64,000 nt of DNA from Pterois miles (Eukaryota; Chordata; Actinopteri; Perciformes; Scorpaenidae), in the NCBI GenBank assembly GCA_947000775.1, contig CAMQGK010000415.1, positions 62,001 through 126,000 on the forward strand. Direction: 5' to 3'. Position numbers and translations under genes: made by a program. This document shows, piece by piece, positions 34,102-45,490 of the stretch (within the stretch, counting starts at the first letter, position 1; every line of letters starts with the position of its first letter). Below the pieces are notes generated by a model. The model saw nothing but the letters and a program-made list of their open reading frames with translations. It made no database searches and was not told the origin of the DNA.

Positions 34102-37100
34102 ATGAGGAAGAAACAGCACAACACTGTCGTCTTCAATGCCTCTAAAAGAGAGCTGTTTTCCGCCAATAATGGGTACAAATCCATGCAGAAGAGACTAAGA
34201 GCTCAATGGAAAATCCGAAGGTAAGGTGCTTGTAGTGTAACACGAACCGTCTCTGCTGTGTGGGGTTACTTCATTTAAACTACAAAATGATCCATAGTAT
34301 TGCAGTAATGTTGTCAGTAATCAAAATAAATGCTGTCTCCCCTAGCTTGAAGGAAGACTTGTCTTTGGACAAGCTGAAGGGCGTCAAGCTGTGGATAACT
34401 GCAGGACCACGAGAGAAGTTCACAGCCTCAGAGGTGATGATTCAAAAGAGGAAAGAAAGCTAGCATTTTACAAGTGAAAAATGGCATGTTTTGTTAATGT
34501 CCATACATCAGCTCCCGGCATGTGACATGCCATAAATGGGAAGCTTACCAGCCACATCAAGATGAACTTTAATCGTGCTACTTTTTTGTTTTTTAAACAG
34601 CATTTTTATTATGCTTTTAAAGAAAACACAGACAAAACCAACAATATACCAACACACAGTGACCACAAGAACCGAACGTCAGACTTAGATCCCTGACACA
34701 TGGTAGCATAGCACGTAATATAATTAGAGATGATTGTACACAAAAACATGTCATAGCATCTACTGTACGTATGTATGTGTATAAGGACAAGGAGGTGCTG
34801 AGTACATTACAGCATGCTTTCTCTAACTTCTTTGGGCCAGGGACCTCTTAAAGGCGGGAAAAGAGGACCGCCCTCCTTAATCCTAACACAGACTAAGGAT
34901 AATGCCTACTACCATTTGTACTCTTAGATCCCAGTGGACCTATTTGTATTGTGAAACCTTTCAACGTCAATACTTCAGAGATATTTCATAGTGATAGACA
35001 GAAACACATTTCACATTTCAATCATGTTAAGATAAGATGAGAGGATCCATTATTAGTCCCACAGCCAAGAAATTAGCAATGTTATTGAATGTTAATACCA
35101 CTTATTTACCTTTTAAACAGAAGGTGATTTTATTCAGATTACATTGGGATTCAACTTGACAGCATATATAGCCTACATTTCAAGTAATTGATCTTAAAAC
35201 TTTCAGAAAATGAACAGTAGCAAGACTGGCATAGTCCTAATAAATTCAGGCATTTATAATTAGCAGTCTAAAGCTGACTTCCAGTAAGTGCTTCAGCTTA
35301 AAAATAATGAATTGCTCTGCATCCCAGTCATATCAGAGTTTCTAATGGCCCTAAGTTAACATGGTTGGGAGTAATGGACACAATATGCTTGTGTTATTGG
35401 TGCAAGTGGTCCCCATCTGTAGATTTGCACTTTTTAATGATACAGTACAATTTTATAATTTAAAAAAACTTGGATTCATCTTGTGTTATTTTTAAATGCT
35501 GCACACACGAGCATGTTTTCACAGTGTTGTCCTTTACATTTCAGCTGGAGGTGCTGAAGCACTACCTGGACGGAGGAGGAAATGTCCTGGTCATGCTTGG
35601 TGAAGGGGGAGAAATGAAATATGACACCAATATCAACTTTCTCCTGGAGGAGTTTGGAATAATGGTCAACAATGGTGCATATTTATATTTGTTGAAGTGA
35701 CAGTTGACATCATCCATGTACTTATAGGATTATTTGTGACAGTGGTATTGACTTGTGTGTTTTCTTGTTTTCTTTCTCTGCATCACTGCTACAGATGCTG
35801 TTGTGAGGAGCGTGTATTACAAATACTTCCATCCTAAGGAGGCACTTGTGTCCGATGGTGTATTGAACAGGTTTGTAATTGGAGCATATATTTTATACTG
35901 TATATTCCAATAGAGTGCTCCAGGGATGATATGTTTTTGTAGGCCAACCTGGAAGTTAAAATTGCCCCGGTTTCCTGGACAAAAAGCCGATGGGATTTTT
36001 CCATTGGAGTTTGGATTATTGCAGAAGAGAAACTCTGTGACAAACAAAGGTTTATGATACTTACACGTTTTGTTCAGCAAGATAATCGTCACAAATGAAC
36101 ACCTCTTTTATGATTTAAGTATAAATGCAGTCACTAGAAGTAAAAAACTAACATTAAGCCATAGAAGAACTACACCATGTCGCATGATTTCATGTCACCA
36201 CACTTGTTCGCGTTTTTAAGACGTACAAAGGATTAAAAATTCACTAGTGGGATATCTGTTGATGTATTTTATGTCGTAGAACAGAACTTTAAAACCTCTT
36301 AAGCTTGTGTTAACCACATCTTACTTAAGGCATTTAAACAGAAACTCACTGACTTCCAGAAAATGCAACCGGAAGTGCTGAAATGCAAACTTACATCCAG
36401 GTTTTAGGACTCATTCCTGTAGCACTCATTAACTCCCAGACTGTCAATAACCTGTACATACGCAAAAGTAAATAACATTGATTATCTCATTACAATGGCA
36501 CCTGCAGTGGGTGGGATGGATTCGGCAACAAGTGAACATTTTGTCCTTGAAGTTGATGTTGGAAACAGAAAAAATGGGCAAGCATAAGGATGTGAGCAAC
36601 TTTGATAAGGTCCAAATTGAGATGGCTAGACGACTGGGTCAGAGCATCTCCAAAATTGCAGCTCTTCTGTGATGTTCCTGGTCTGTAGTGGTCAGGACCT
36701 ACCAAAAGTGGTCCAAGGAAGGAAAAACGGTGAACCGGTAGCAGGGTCACAGACGGCCAAGGCTCACTGATGCACATGGGCAGCGAAGGCTGGCCCTTGT
36801 TGTCCAGTCCAATAGAAGAGCTACTGTAGCTGAAACTGCTGAAAAGTGGTTCTGATAGAAAGATGGCAGAACACACAGTGTATCAGAGGTTGTTGTGTAT
36901 GGGGCTGCGTAGCCGCAGACTGATCAGGGTGCCCATGCTGTCCTAATGTTAGGGTCAATAGGTGTATGTATCCACGTTTAGTTGTAATACATGTACAACT
37001 TTTAAACATATCAGTTTGTTCACTAATTCAAAAATGTTTTTCTTGTTTAGAGAGTTTAGTCGGGCTGCTGGCAAAGTGGTCACAGGCGTCATCGAAGATG

Positions 37101-39726
37101 AAAATGTTGGAAACAACGCACAGTAAGTTAATTACTCTTATACTCCTATCTTCATGAAGTACTACATTTAGTGTTTTGGAAGGTTATTTAACACAAAGGT
37201 CTTCTGTCTTTATTTGTGTAGGGATCTGACATTTGTGTACCCATTTGGTGCCACACTGAGTGTGACGAAGCCTGCTGTGGCTGTTCTTTCTACTGGCTCC
37301 GTCTGCTTCCCCCTCAACAGGCCTGTCCTGGCCCTCCATCAAGGAAAGGTCAGAAGCAAGATCTAGTTTTCACACTCATTTCCAGACCATATAACACTTG
37401 TGTATACTTGAGATGATGTTGAAAGATGTCTTATGTCTCATGAAGGGAGCGGGCAAACTGGCAGTGTTTGGTTCCTGCCACATGTTCAGTGACCAGTACA
37501 TAGACAAAGAGGAGAACAGTAAAATCTTGGTGAGTCCAGTTGACATTTAAAGATGTTTTTTTTCAACAACTACCACATCAGAAGTATAGAAGAGTCTTCT
37601 GCTCTCTTGTGGGATTTGTTACACAGCACAACAGCCTGTCATGCTTTTTTATTCCAGGATGTTGTACTCCAGTGGTTCATGACCGATAACATTCAGCTGA
37701 ATCAGATTGATGCGGAAAACCCACAGGTGAGGAGGTATACTTGACAGGAGAATGGCGTCACTCATATTGTCTTGTAAGTTAGCTAAAGATCCCATCTTGT
37801 CCATTTGTCCCCTAGATCACAGATTACACCATGTTGCCAGACACAGGGTGCCTGTCTGAACAGCTCAGAGTGTGCTTACAAGAGGATGATGAAAACCCCA
37901 GGGACTTCACCTCGCTCTTTGATATGTCTTTGTTCAATTTGTCAATGGACACTTTACCCCAAGTCATCAGGTGAGAATTCAGATACACGTTGCATCACCG
38001 CCATTTTTTCAGCCCACTGCATTGGTGGATGTGAGCTTCCCTCCATCCAGTACATTTACAAAGGTCGGTGTTTTACTGTATTTGTTACCTTTCAGTGTCG
38101 TATGGTTAGTTGTTATGCTGCTAGGTCAACACAGAGCCAAAACAAAAGAATTTTAATCTCCTATACCTGTATATTGAGATATAACAATAAAGGAATCTTG
38201 AATCTTCTGTATAGCTAAAAAATGTTAAATGATTTCTGCAGAGCTTACAAGGAGCTTAATGTCAAACACGAGCCACTTGAGCTGATCACACCACAGTTTG
38301 AGACGCCTCTTCCTCAGCTCCAACCCGCTGTAAGTTTCAGTCTTGCTTTCCTGTCGCAGATTATATTTTTAAATACATACAATTAATTTACAGTAATTTA
38401 TAGACTAGAGTCATCTGCAACTGAAATGTTACGAGAACAGTGATTTTGTTTTAAGCCCCACAAGTTTAAACCCAAGAGTGGGTTTTGTCTTGTCTTTTAG
38501 GTCTTCCCAACTGCCTTTAGCGATCTGCCTCCTCCCATGCTGGACCTGTTCGATCTAGATGAAGCATTCTCTTCAGAGAAAGTACGCCTAGCACAGGTCA
38601 CCAACAAATGTAAGTTCAATACTTTTCTAAACCAAAATGATTAACTGGTAAGGTTTAGATCAGCACGCCTTCAGTTTGGAAAAGCAGTTAGGAGTACCAG
38701 CACCGAAGCAAAGCAATGTGTACTGCTGTGGACCGGGGCAGCAGCAAAATATATTTTAGACACCTAACAGGAACAATTATAGTTATATTTAGAATATTTT
38801 CACCACTTTAAATTGCCAGACAGGCAATTGAAACTGTTATCTGTGTGCTCTTCAAAGACACCAGACTCCTTTGACAAAACATAATATTTGATGGCAAGGT
38901 GAGGCAGTGAAAACAGTCTGTGCGTATCTATGTTTTGCTGCTGTCCCTGTCAACAGCAGCACATTGTTTTGCTCCTGTGCTGGTACCCCTTTTTCTCCAA
39001 ACTGGGGCCATGCCAACTGCTATAGGTAATACACCGACTATGGACAAGTACCTCATTCAACCCCATTTAAAAAAAAAAAAATCTTAAAATGTTAACTATC
39101 TGTTTAGCTACTACTGTGTCATTATTGTTTGATTTTAATCGGTTCTCTTTTTCTTAAAATGAAAAGGTACGGACGATGATCTTGAATTCTACGTGCGGAA
39201 ATGTGGTGAAATCCTGGGGGTGACTCCAAAGTTGGATAAAGATCAGAGGGACGCCAAGCACATCTTGGAACACATTTTCCTCCATGTTGTAAAGTTCAAG
39301 AAGGTCAATCAGGTGAGAGTCTTAAAAACTCCTTAAAGAGTATGCATTGATGGCCTGGTCTAAAAAATAATTTCCTCTTCTTTACAGGAGCTTGAGACCG
39401 ACACAAAGGCACCATTTCCGCTGCTGCATGGAGATACATTTGGCTCTTTATTATTCAATCAAATAGATTTGCAACCAAAACAGAGACTTGAGACAGCAAA
39501 AGAGAATAGATTGGAATTGAAAAAAAAATGTTTTGAGAGCACATTTCCTCAACTTCATCCATCCATTCATCGTCAACCGCTTATCCCGTTAGGAGTCACG
39601 GGGGGGCTGGAGCCGATCCCAGCTGACATAGGGCGGAAGGCGGGGTTCACCCTGGACAGGTCGCCAGTCCATCGCAGGGCTCCTCAACGTCAATCAAAAC
39701 TAAGTAAAAACGTACAATCATTTTGA
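34102..39726 (+). CDS. ift52: Intraflagellar transport protein 52, copy 2 (intact-looking)
   Basis: Thirteen exons are at 34102-34220, 34346-34433, 35545-35674, 35795-35870, 37051-37122, 37222-37348, 37446-37529, 37658-37726, 37816-37970, 38242-38329, 38501-38609, 39167-39312 and 39388-39726. Each has the same length as in copy 1 and canonical splice sites, giving a 533-residue frame. The protein is almost identical to copy 1; the difference I noticed is Asn to His within the SINE-derived C-terminal extension. Exon 2 and intron changes are silent or non-coding. Intron variants at many positions differ from both copies 1 and 3. The copy keeps the promoter sites and the 3' inverted repeat. It looks functional by sequence, but near-identity could also reflect an assembly duplication. 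Confidence 0.9.
36494..36942 (+). mobile_element. Tc1/mariner fragment in IFT52 intron 4, copy 2
   Basis: Same position and structure as in copy 1, with scattered differences (for example SNFDK for SDFDK). Confidence 0.85.
39556..39681 (-). mobile_element. SINE-like tail inside IFT52 exon 13, copy 2
   Basis: Identical in layout to copy 1. It carries ccagtccatcgc where copies 1 and 3 have ccagtcaatcgc, which restores the usual repeat sequence. Confidence 0.8.
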
Positions 39727-40139
39727 TACTAAATCAGTCCTCTTTAATTGTGAGTTGTGATCAAAAAGCAAATCTTTTTTGGTTGCAAATCTATTCTATT
39801 TGATTGAATAAAGAGACAATTGTATCTCCATAATTGGATTCAAGAAACATGTTTTAGAAACTGTATATAAAAGATATTTATCTTTATAGTTTTCTGTTGT
39901 ATTGTGTTTCATTTTGGAAGAAAAATGTACTGTGCAGTTGAGTAAATAAAATCATTGAAACTTTTATTTAAATCTTTCAAATCTTCTTAAACGGAGCAAG
40001 TTATGGAGTAAGACACTTCTTTCAGAGCTCCCGCAGACTCGACAATATTTTCTCACTAAAACAGCTATTTTTATCTGCAAACCAGCTGAAAGAGTCCACA
40101 ATAAAGATAAGACAAGTCGAATAATGCGAGTAGTGGCGA

Positions 40140-40767
40140 TCTGAATGGCGGAAAAGCTCCAAAAAATAAAATGCTGTGTAAGCGACCCGCGGCCTACAAG
40201 AACCAAGAGACATCGTATACCTGTTGACCCAGACCAACCCTGCCCCACCCGGACTGAGAGATCGAGTATGACGGCTGAAGAAATCAAAGCAGACATTTTA
40301 TCATCCATGAGTGGAGAGAGTTTTAAAATTATAAGAGAGGAACTTAAAGCGCACTGGCAGAGGATTTCAGTGCCATAAAAGTGGAATTATAAGCAGTGCG
40401 GTCTGAAATAGTAAATAATGCGACCGCGATCCGAACAGAAGTTGACCACATAATGGTGGACATCCAGGACATGAAGGGTGGCTTATCAACATGGTTTGAT
40501 GAAGTGGTTTGATTACAAGCCGTGGTAACTAGCCTCCAAACCCAGGTGGGACCACTGAAAGAACGTTGTGAGGATATTGTTAGAATTGGTTCTTTGATTG
40601 GAAGCCCCAAGAACGAGCAGAGAGGTTTTCAGGTTAAAGATAGTAAGCTATAACGTTAAAGGTCTTCACGATCCAGATAAGAGAAAGAAACCAATTGTCA
40701 GATAGCACTTCTTCAGGAAACTCATTTATTTACACAGACAAATCAATTCTACACATACATAAAGCAA
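40140..40767 (+). mobile_element. L1/Tx1 LINE remnant downstream of IFT52 copy 2
   Basis: The ORF1-like frame with EEIKADILSSMSGESFKIIR is kept. The 27085-type insertion is absent, and part of the ORF2 endonuclease start is deleted (catttatttacacagacaa). Confidence 0.7.
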
Positions 40768-40773
40768 TGGAGA

Positions 40774-41044
40774 TTGTTCCCGGTCTGCAGTGGTCAGGAC
40801 CTACCAAAAGTGGTCCAAGGAAGGAAAAATGGTGAACCGGTAGCAGGGTCACGGACGGCCAAGGCTCACAGATGCACATGGGAAGCGAAGGCTGGCCCTT
40901 GTTGTCCAGTCCAATAGAAGAGCTACTGAAGCTCAAACTGCTGAAAAGTGGTTCTGATAGAAAGGTGTCAGAACAGACAGTGAATCAAAGTTTGTTGCGT
41001 ATGGGCCTGCTTAGCCTCAGACCAGTCAGGGTGCCCATGCTGTC
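40774..41044 (+). mobile_element. Tc1/mariner fragment downstream of IFT52 copy 2
   Basis: Equivalent to 27381-27650 with very few substitutions. Inert and interrupted. Confidence 0.8.
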
Positions 41045-42280
41045 CTAATGTTAGGGTCGATAGGTGTATGTATCCATATTTAGTTGTAATACATGTACAA
41101 CTCTTCGACATATCATGTTGTACTCCAGTGATTTGTAACCCACATTAAAATAAGACCTAATTAGATGCATTTTACATAAAATAAGATTTACTAAACTCTA
41201 AATTGGTTAATTCATTACATAATAGTTATTTGGTTAAAATCTGTGCATTCAGTTCATTAAAACTGTGGTAAAATCATTTGGCTGTAATTTAATAGGAACA
41301 GTGATAAATATGCAGTCAATAAAGTGCATTGACACCTCGCCCTTACATGGCTCCTCCACTTTAAGCTTCTCTGAGGTGGTGCAAACACAGCACACAGAGC
41401 GGAGACGGAGGAAAAGTCTGAGCCACTTACTTAAATAAATACTTTATTTGGACAACTGCTAAATCCTGGCGGCTTAATGACGTGATTGTGAGGAGAAAAC
41501 CATAAACACAGACTGTGTTATGGATGATAATGTTCGGGTTATCAAGGGACTCAAACGTGAATGCGCACTATGTCAGTGGTGAAAGCTGAGCTTTGTTTTA
41601 TTTCATGTAAAACACAGAGATTGTAAAGATCAGAGACACCGTCGCTCCGCCATTTTGCCTCTAGTTGAACAACGTAGTTGTAACGTTTTGAGTCCCAGTA
41701 GCAGTAAAAAGTTGTTGACTTGATTTATATCGACTGAATAATTTATTTTCTTCATGACCTGTTGTACAGGTCAGGTATTTTGTTCCTGTTTGAAGTTTTG
41801 GGGCGTAAAGAGGAGATTGTTCTGCGATGTGAGTGAGACGACACGCGGGATCGAAGATGGCGAGCCACACCCACGAACCACATTGGTAGCTTCATCATGG
41901 CGGTGAGAGGATCTGCTGCGTATGGTCGGTCTGTTGATAACTCACCGCCGGAGCGGTAGGGGTGTTGGATTATAACTTTTGAACTGAACTGATCTGGAAA
42001 CATGTCTGGGGCAAACTTAAAGGGAATATATTTTCTGAACTGAACTTAACTGAAAACACAAGGGACATATTTTGAGTTGAACTGAATTTGAATTTAAGTG
42101 ATATGTTTATGTTATTGAGATGTTAACGTTTTGTTTTTCATATTTTGTTAAATATCACAGCATTTAAATTTGCAGTGGTCTGGTCTTTGGCCTTCTTTTA
42201 CATTTGTTCCCCTCTCCAGTAGAACCTAGAACTGGTCCAGTCGTTTTTATAGGGTAGTATCAGTAAGAGGCTCGTTACAG
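41045..42280 (+). repeat. Duplicated-unit tail plus unassigned segment
   Basis: 41045-41980 repeats the tail seen after copy 1. From about 41985 the sequence switches to an extra segment (gaactgatctggaaacatg to agtaagaggctcgttacag) that is absent from unit 1 and recurs at 58245-58540. I do not recognise it. Confidence 0.6.
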
Positions 42281-42354
42281 TTCCATGACTGATAATATTC
42301 AGCTGAATCAGACTGATGTGGAAAACCCAGAGGTGAGGAGGTATACTTGACAGG
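42281..42354 (+). pseudogene. ift52: Diverged relic of IFT52 exon 8
   Basis: Matches ttcatgaccgataacattca and the rest of exon 8 plus its donor region gtgaggaggtatacttgaca, with several substitutions (gactgataatatt, cagactgatgtgg, cccagaggtg). The near-identical full copies make this older than the other duplications. It joins directly to a Tc1 fragment (42355-42512). Equivalent: 58540-58614. Confidence 0.75.
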
Positions 42355-42512
42355 AAGGCTGGCCCTTGTTGTCCAGTCCAATAGAAGAGCTACTGTAGCT
42401 GAAACTGCTGAAAAGTGGTTCTGATAGAAAGATGTCAGAACACACAGTGTATCAGAGGTTGTTGCGTATGGGGCTGCGTAGCCGCAGACTGATCAGGGTG
42501 CCCATGCTGTCC
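42355..42512 (+). mobile_element. Tc1/mariner fragment joining exon-8 relic to IFT52 fragment
   Basis: From gaaggctggcccttgttgtc to cccatgctgtcc, a 5'-truncated version of the same Tc1 piece found in IFT52 intron 4. Confidence 0.75.
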
Positions 42513-42619
42513 TAACGTTAGGGTCGATAGGTGTATGTATCCACGTTTAGTTGTAATACATGTACAACTGTTAAACATATGAGTTTGTTTACTAATTCAA
42601 AAGTGTTTTTCTTGTTTAG

Positions 42620-43510
42620 AGAGATTAGTCGGGCTGCTGGCAAAGTGGTCACAGGCGTCATCGAAGATGAAAATGTTGGAAACAAGGCAGATTAAGTTAA
42701 TTACTCTTATACTCCTATCTTCATTAAGTACTACATTTAGTGTTTTGGAAGGTTATTTAACACAAAGGTCTTCTGTCTTTATTTGTGTAGGGATCTGACA
42801 TTTGTGTACCCATTTGGTGCCACACTGAGTGTGACGAAGCCTGCTGTGGCTGTTCTTTCTACTGGCTCCGTCTGCTTCCCCCTCAACAGGCCTGTCCTGG
42901 CCCTCCATCAAGGAAAGGTCAGAAGCAAGATCTAGTTTTCACTCTACTTGAGATGATGTTGAAAGATGTCTTATGTCTCATGAAGGGAGCGGGCAAACTG
43001 GCAGTGTTTGGTTCCTGCCACATGTTCAGTGACCAGTACATAGACAAAGAAGAGAACAGTAAAATCTTGGTGAGTCCAGTTGACATTTAAAGATGTTTTT
43101 TTTCAACAACTACCACATCAGAAGTATAGAAGAGTCTTCTGCTCTCTTGTGGGATTTGTTACACAGCACAACAGCCTGTCATGCTTTTTTATTCCAGGAT
43201 GTTGTACTCCAGTGGTTCATGACCGATAACATTCAGCTGAATCAGATTGATGCGGAAAACCCACAGGTGAGGAGGTATACTTGACAGGAGAATGGCGTCA
43301 CTCATATTGTCTTGCAAGTTAGCTAAAGATCCCATCTTGTCCATTTGTCCCCTAGATCACAGATTACACCATGTTGCCAGACACAGGGTGCCTGTCTGAA
43401 CAGCTCAGAGTGTGCTTACAAGAGGATGATGAAAACCCCAGGGACTTCACCTCGCTCTTTGATATGTCTTTGTTCAATTTGTCAATGGACACTTTACCCC
43501 AAGTCATCAG
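42620..43510 (+). pseudogene. ift52: IFT52 fragment, exons 5-9 (first)
   Basis: Exons match IFT52 exons 5-9 at 42620-42691, 42791-42917, 42986-43069, 43198-43266 and 43356-43510. There is no promoter, no exons 1-4 and no exons 10-13. Exon 5 encodes REISRAAG where the full copies have REFSRAAG. Its donor is damaged: the usual cacagtaagt reads cagattaagt, which removes the GT. Intron 6 carries a roughly 30-bp deletion (gttttcactctacttgag). After exon 9 the intron stops at about 43590 and joins unit-tail sequence (ccattaaaatacctaattag). Clearly a non-functional duplicate. Confidence 0.85.
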
Positions 43511-43589
43511 GTGAGAATTCAGATACACGTTGCATCACCGCCATTTTTTCAGCCCACTGCATTGGTGGATGTGAGCTTCCCTCCATCCT

Positions 43590-44565
43590 CCTCCATTAAA
43601 ATACCTAATTAGATGCATTTTACATAAAATAAGATTTACTAAACTCTAAATTGGTTAATTCATTACATAATAGTTATTTGGTTAAAATCTGTGCATTCAG
43701 TTCATTAAAACTGTGGTAAAATCATTTCGCTGTCATTTAATAGGAACAGTGATAAATATGCAGTCAATAAAGTGCATTGACACCTCGCCCTTACATGGCT
43801 CCTCCACTTTAAGCTTCTCTGAGGTGGTGCAAACACAGCACACAGAGCGGAGACGGAGGAAAAGTCTGAGCCACTTACTTAAATAAATACTTTATTTGGA
43901 TCCTGAAAAATAATACCTGCTTGGTTGGTGATTCGTGAAGATGATACCCAGCGACCTGGGATGGTTTTGGTGAATTTCAGCCCGTTTTTGTTGAACTGTG
44001 CATGTAATGCTTACATATACAACTGCTAAATCCTGGCGGCTTAATGACGTGATTGTGAGGAGAAAACCATAAACACAGACTGTGTTATGGATGATAATGT
44101 TCGGGTTATCAAGGGACTCAAACGTGAATGCGCACTATGTCAGTGGTGAAAGTTGAGCTTTGTTTTATTTCATGTAAAACACAGAGATTGTAAAGATCAG
44201 AGACACCGTCGCTCCGCCATTTTGCCTCCAGTTGAACAACGTAGTTGTAACATTTTGAGTCCCAGTAGCAGTAAAAAGTTGTTGACTTGATTTATATCGA
44301 CTGAATAATTTATTTTCTTCATGACCTGTTGTACAGGTCAGGTATTTTGTTCCTGTTTGAAGTTTTGGGCGTAAAGAGGAGATTCTTCTGCGATGTGAGT
44401 GAGACGACACGCGGAATCGAAGATGGCGAGCCACACCCACGAACCACATTTGTAGCTTCATCATGGCGGTGAGAGGATCTGCTGCGTATGGTCGGTCTGT
44501 TGATAACTCACCGCCGGAGCGGTAGGGGTGTTGGATTATAACTTTTGAAATGAACTACACTTCAG
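43590..44565 (+). repeat. Second copy of the unit tail
   Basis: Repeats the 41140-41960 tail and includes a block of about 120 bp (gatcctgaaaaataatacct to gtaatgcttacatata, about 43899-44018) not present in the other tail version. The same long version follows the second IFT52 fragment at 59850-60828. Confidence 0.7.
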
Positions 44566-44960
44566 TGATGCACATGGGCAGCGAAGGCTGGCCCTTGTTG
44601 TCCAATCCAATAGAAGAGCTACTGCAGCTGAAATTGCTTTTCACAGAGGGAAATTTATCTACAAAATGCATATATGGAAATAAGATTGATTGATTATATT
44701 GACCAGAAGTATAAAACAATACACATCTCTTATAAATTAAAAAGAAAATACCAGTAAGTCCCTACAAGTGTATGATTCAACTTTTTCCAATGGTCTAGTG
44801 TTAAAAACGTAAACAGAAATCAAGGTAAATCACAATATCAAATCGCAATATTTGTACAATCAGAATACTTTAAAATCACAGTACATATTGAATTGGCACC
44901 CAAGTATCGTGATGGTATCGAATCAGGAGACAGGTATATCATCTCAGCCCTCATAGCTAA
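44566..44960 (+). other. Duplication junction and hAT remnant before ACOT8 copy 3
   Basis: The Tc1 piece is joined at about 44636 to the ttttcacagagggaaattt sequence of ACOT8 intron 2 and continues as the hAT remnant to about 44948. Confidence 0.75.
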
Positions 44961-45113
44961 TGCAAATTGTCTTTTATAGAATGAATGATTCGACAGAAGA
45001 CTAGAACAGTAGTCATAGTTAGAGTGACCCGATCATGTCATAATCAGTGATGATCTGTCAGTTGCACAGTCAGTCTCAGTTACTGTTTCCACACAGCTGT
45101 CTTTTGGGTGTTT

Positions 45114-45484
45114 TAAGAAGAAGAAGAAGAAGAAGATAGTTCTTTATTAGTCCCACGAGGGGAAAAAATTTTTTTTTTTTTTTTTGTTATAATATAAAAA
45201 ATACAGGAAGAGCAGAAAAAAAAAAAGAAGAAAAATGAAAGAATGGAGAGAAGAGAGGGGGGGGGGGGGGTTCTGGGGGGGGGGCGCGGGGGGGGGGGGG
45301 TTTGGTGCTTGGTTGGGGGGGGGCGCGGCGGGGGCCGAGGGGGAAGTGGGGCCCCTCCGGCTACCAGTCAATCCGCAGTTTTTTGGTTATGTCGGGGTTT
45401 GAAGTGGGGGCCCGCGGCCCCCCCCGCCAACCCCCTATAGTGTGGGCTCCTCCCCCCCGTGAAAAAGAAAGACCCCCCCCCCCT
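45114..45484. other. Anomalous insertion with poly-G/poly-C runs; suspected poor-quality sequence over a retroposon
   Basis: The other copies read cttttgggtgtttttcag straight into exon 3. Here about 370 bp is inserted inside the polypyrimidine tract. It opens with an aag repeat and gttctttattagtcccacga, a reverse retroposon tail. From 45257 it becomes long G runs, then C runs near 45420-45483. Homopolymer density is unlike anything else in the window. Confidence 0.7.
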
Positions 45485-45490
45485 TTTCAG

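Noticed and set aside
45147..45440. Proline- and glycine-rich frames on both strands
   Set aside because: Products of the homopolymer-rich, probably low-quality insertion.
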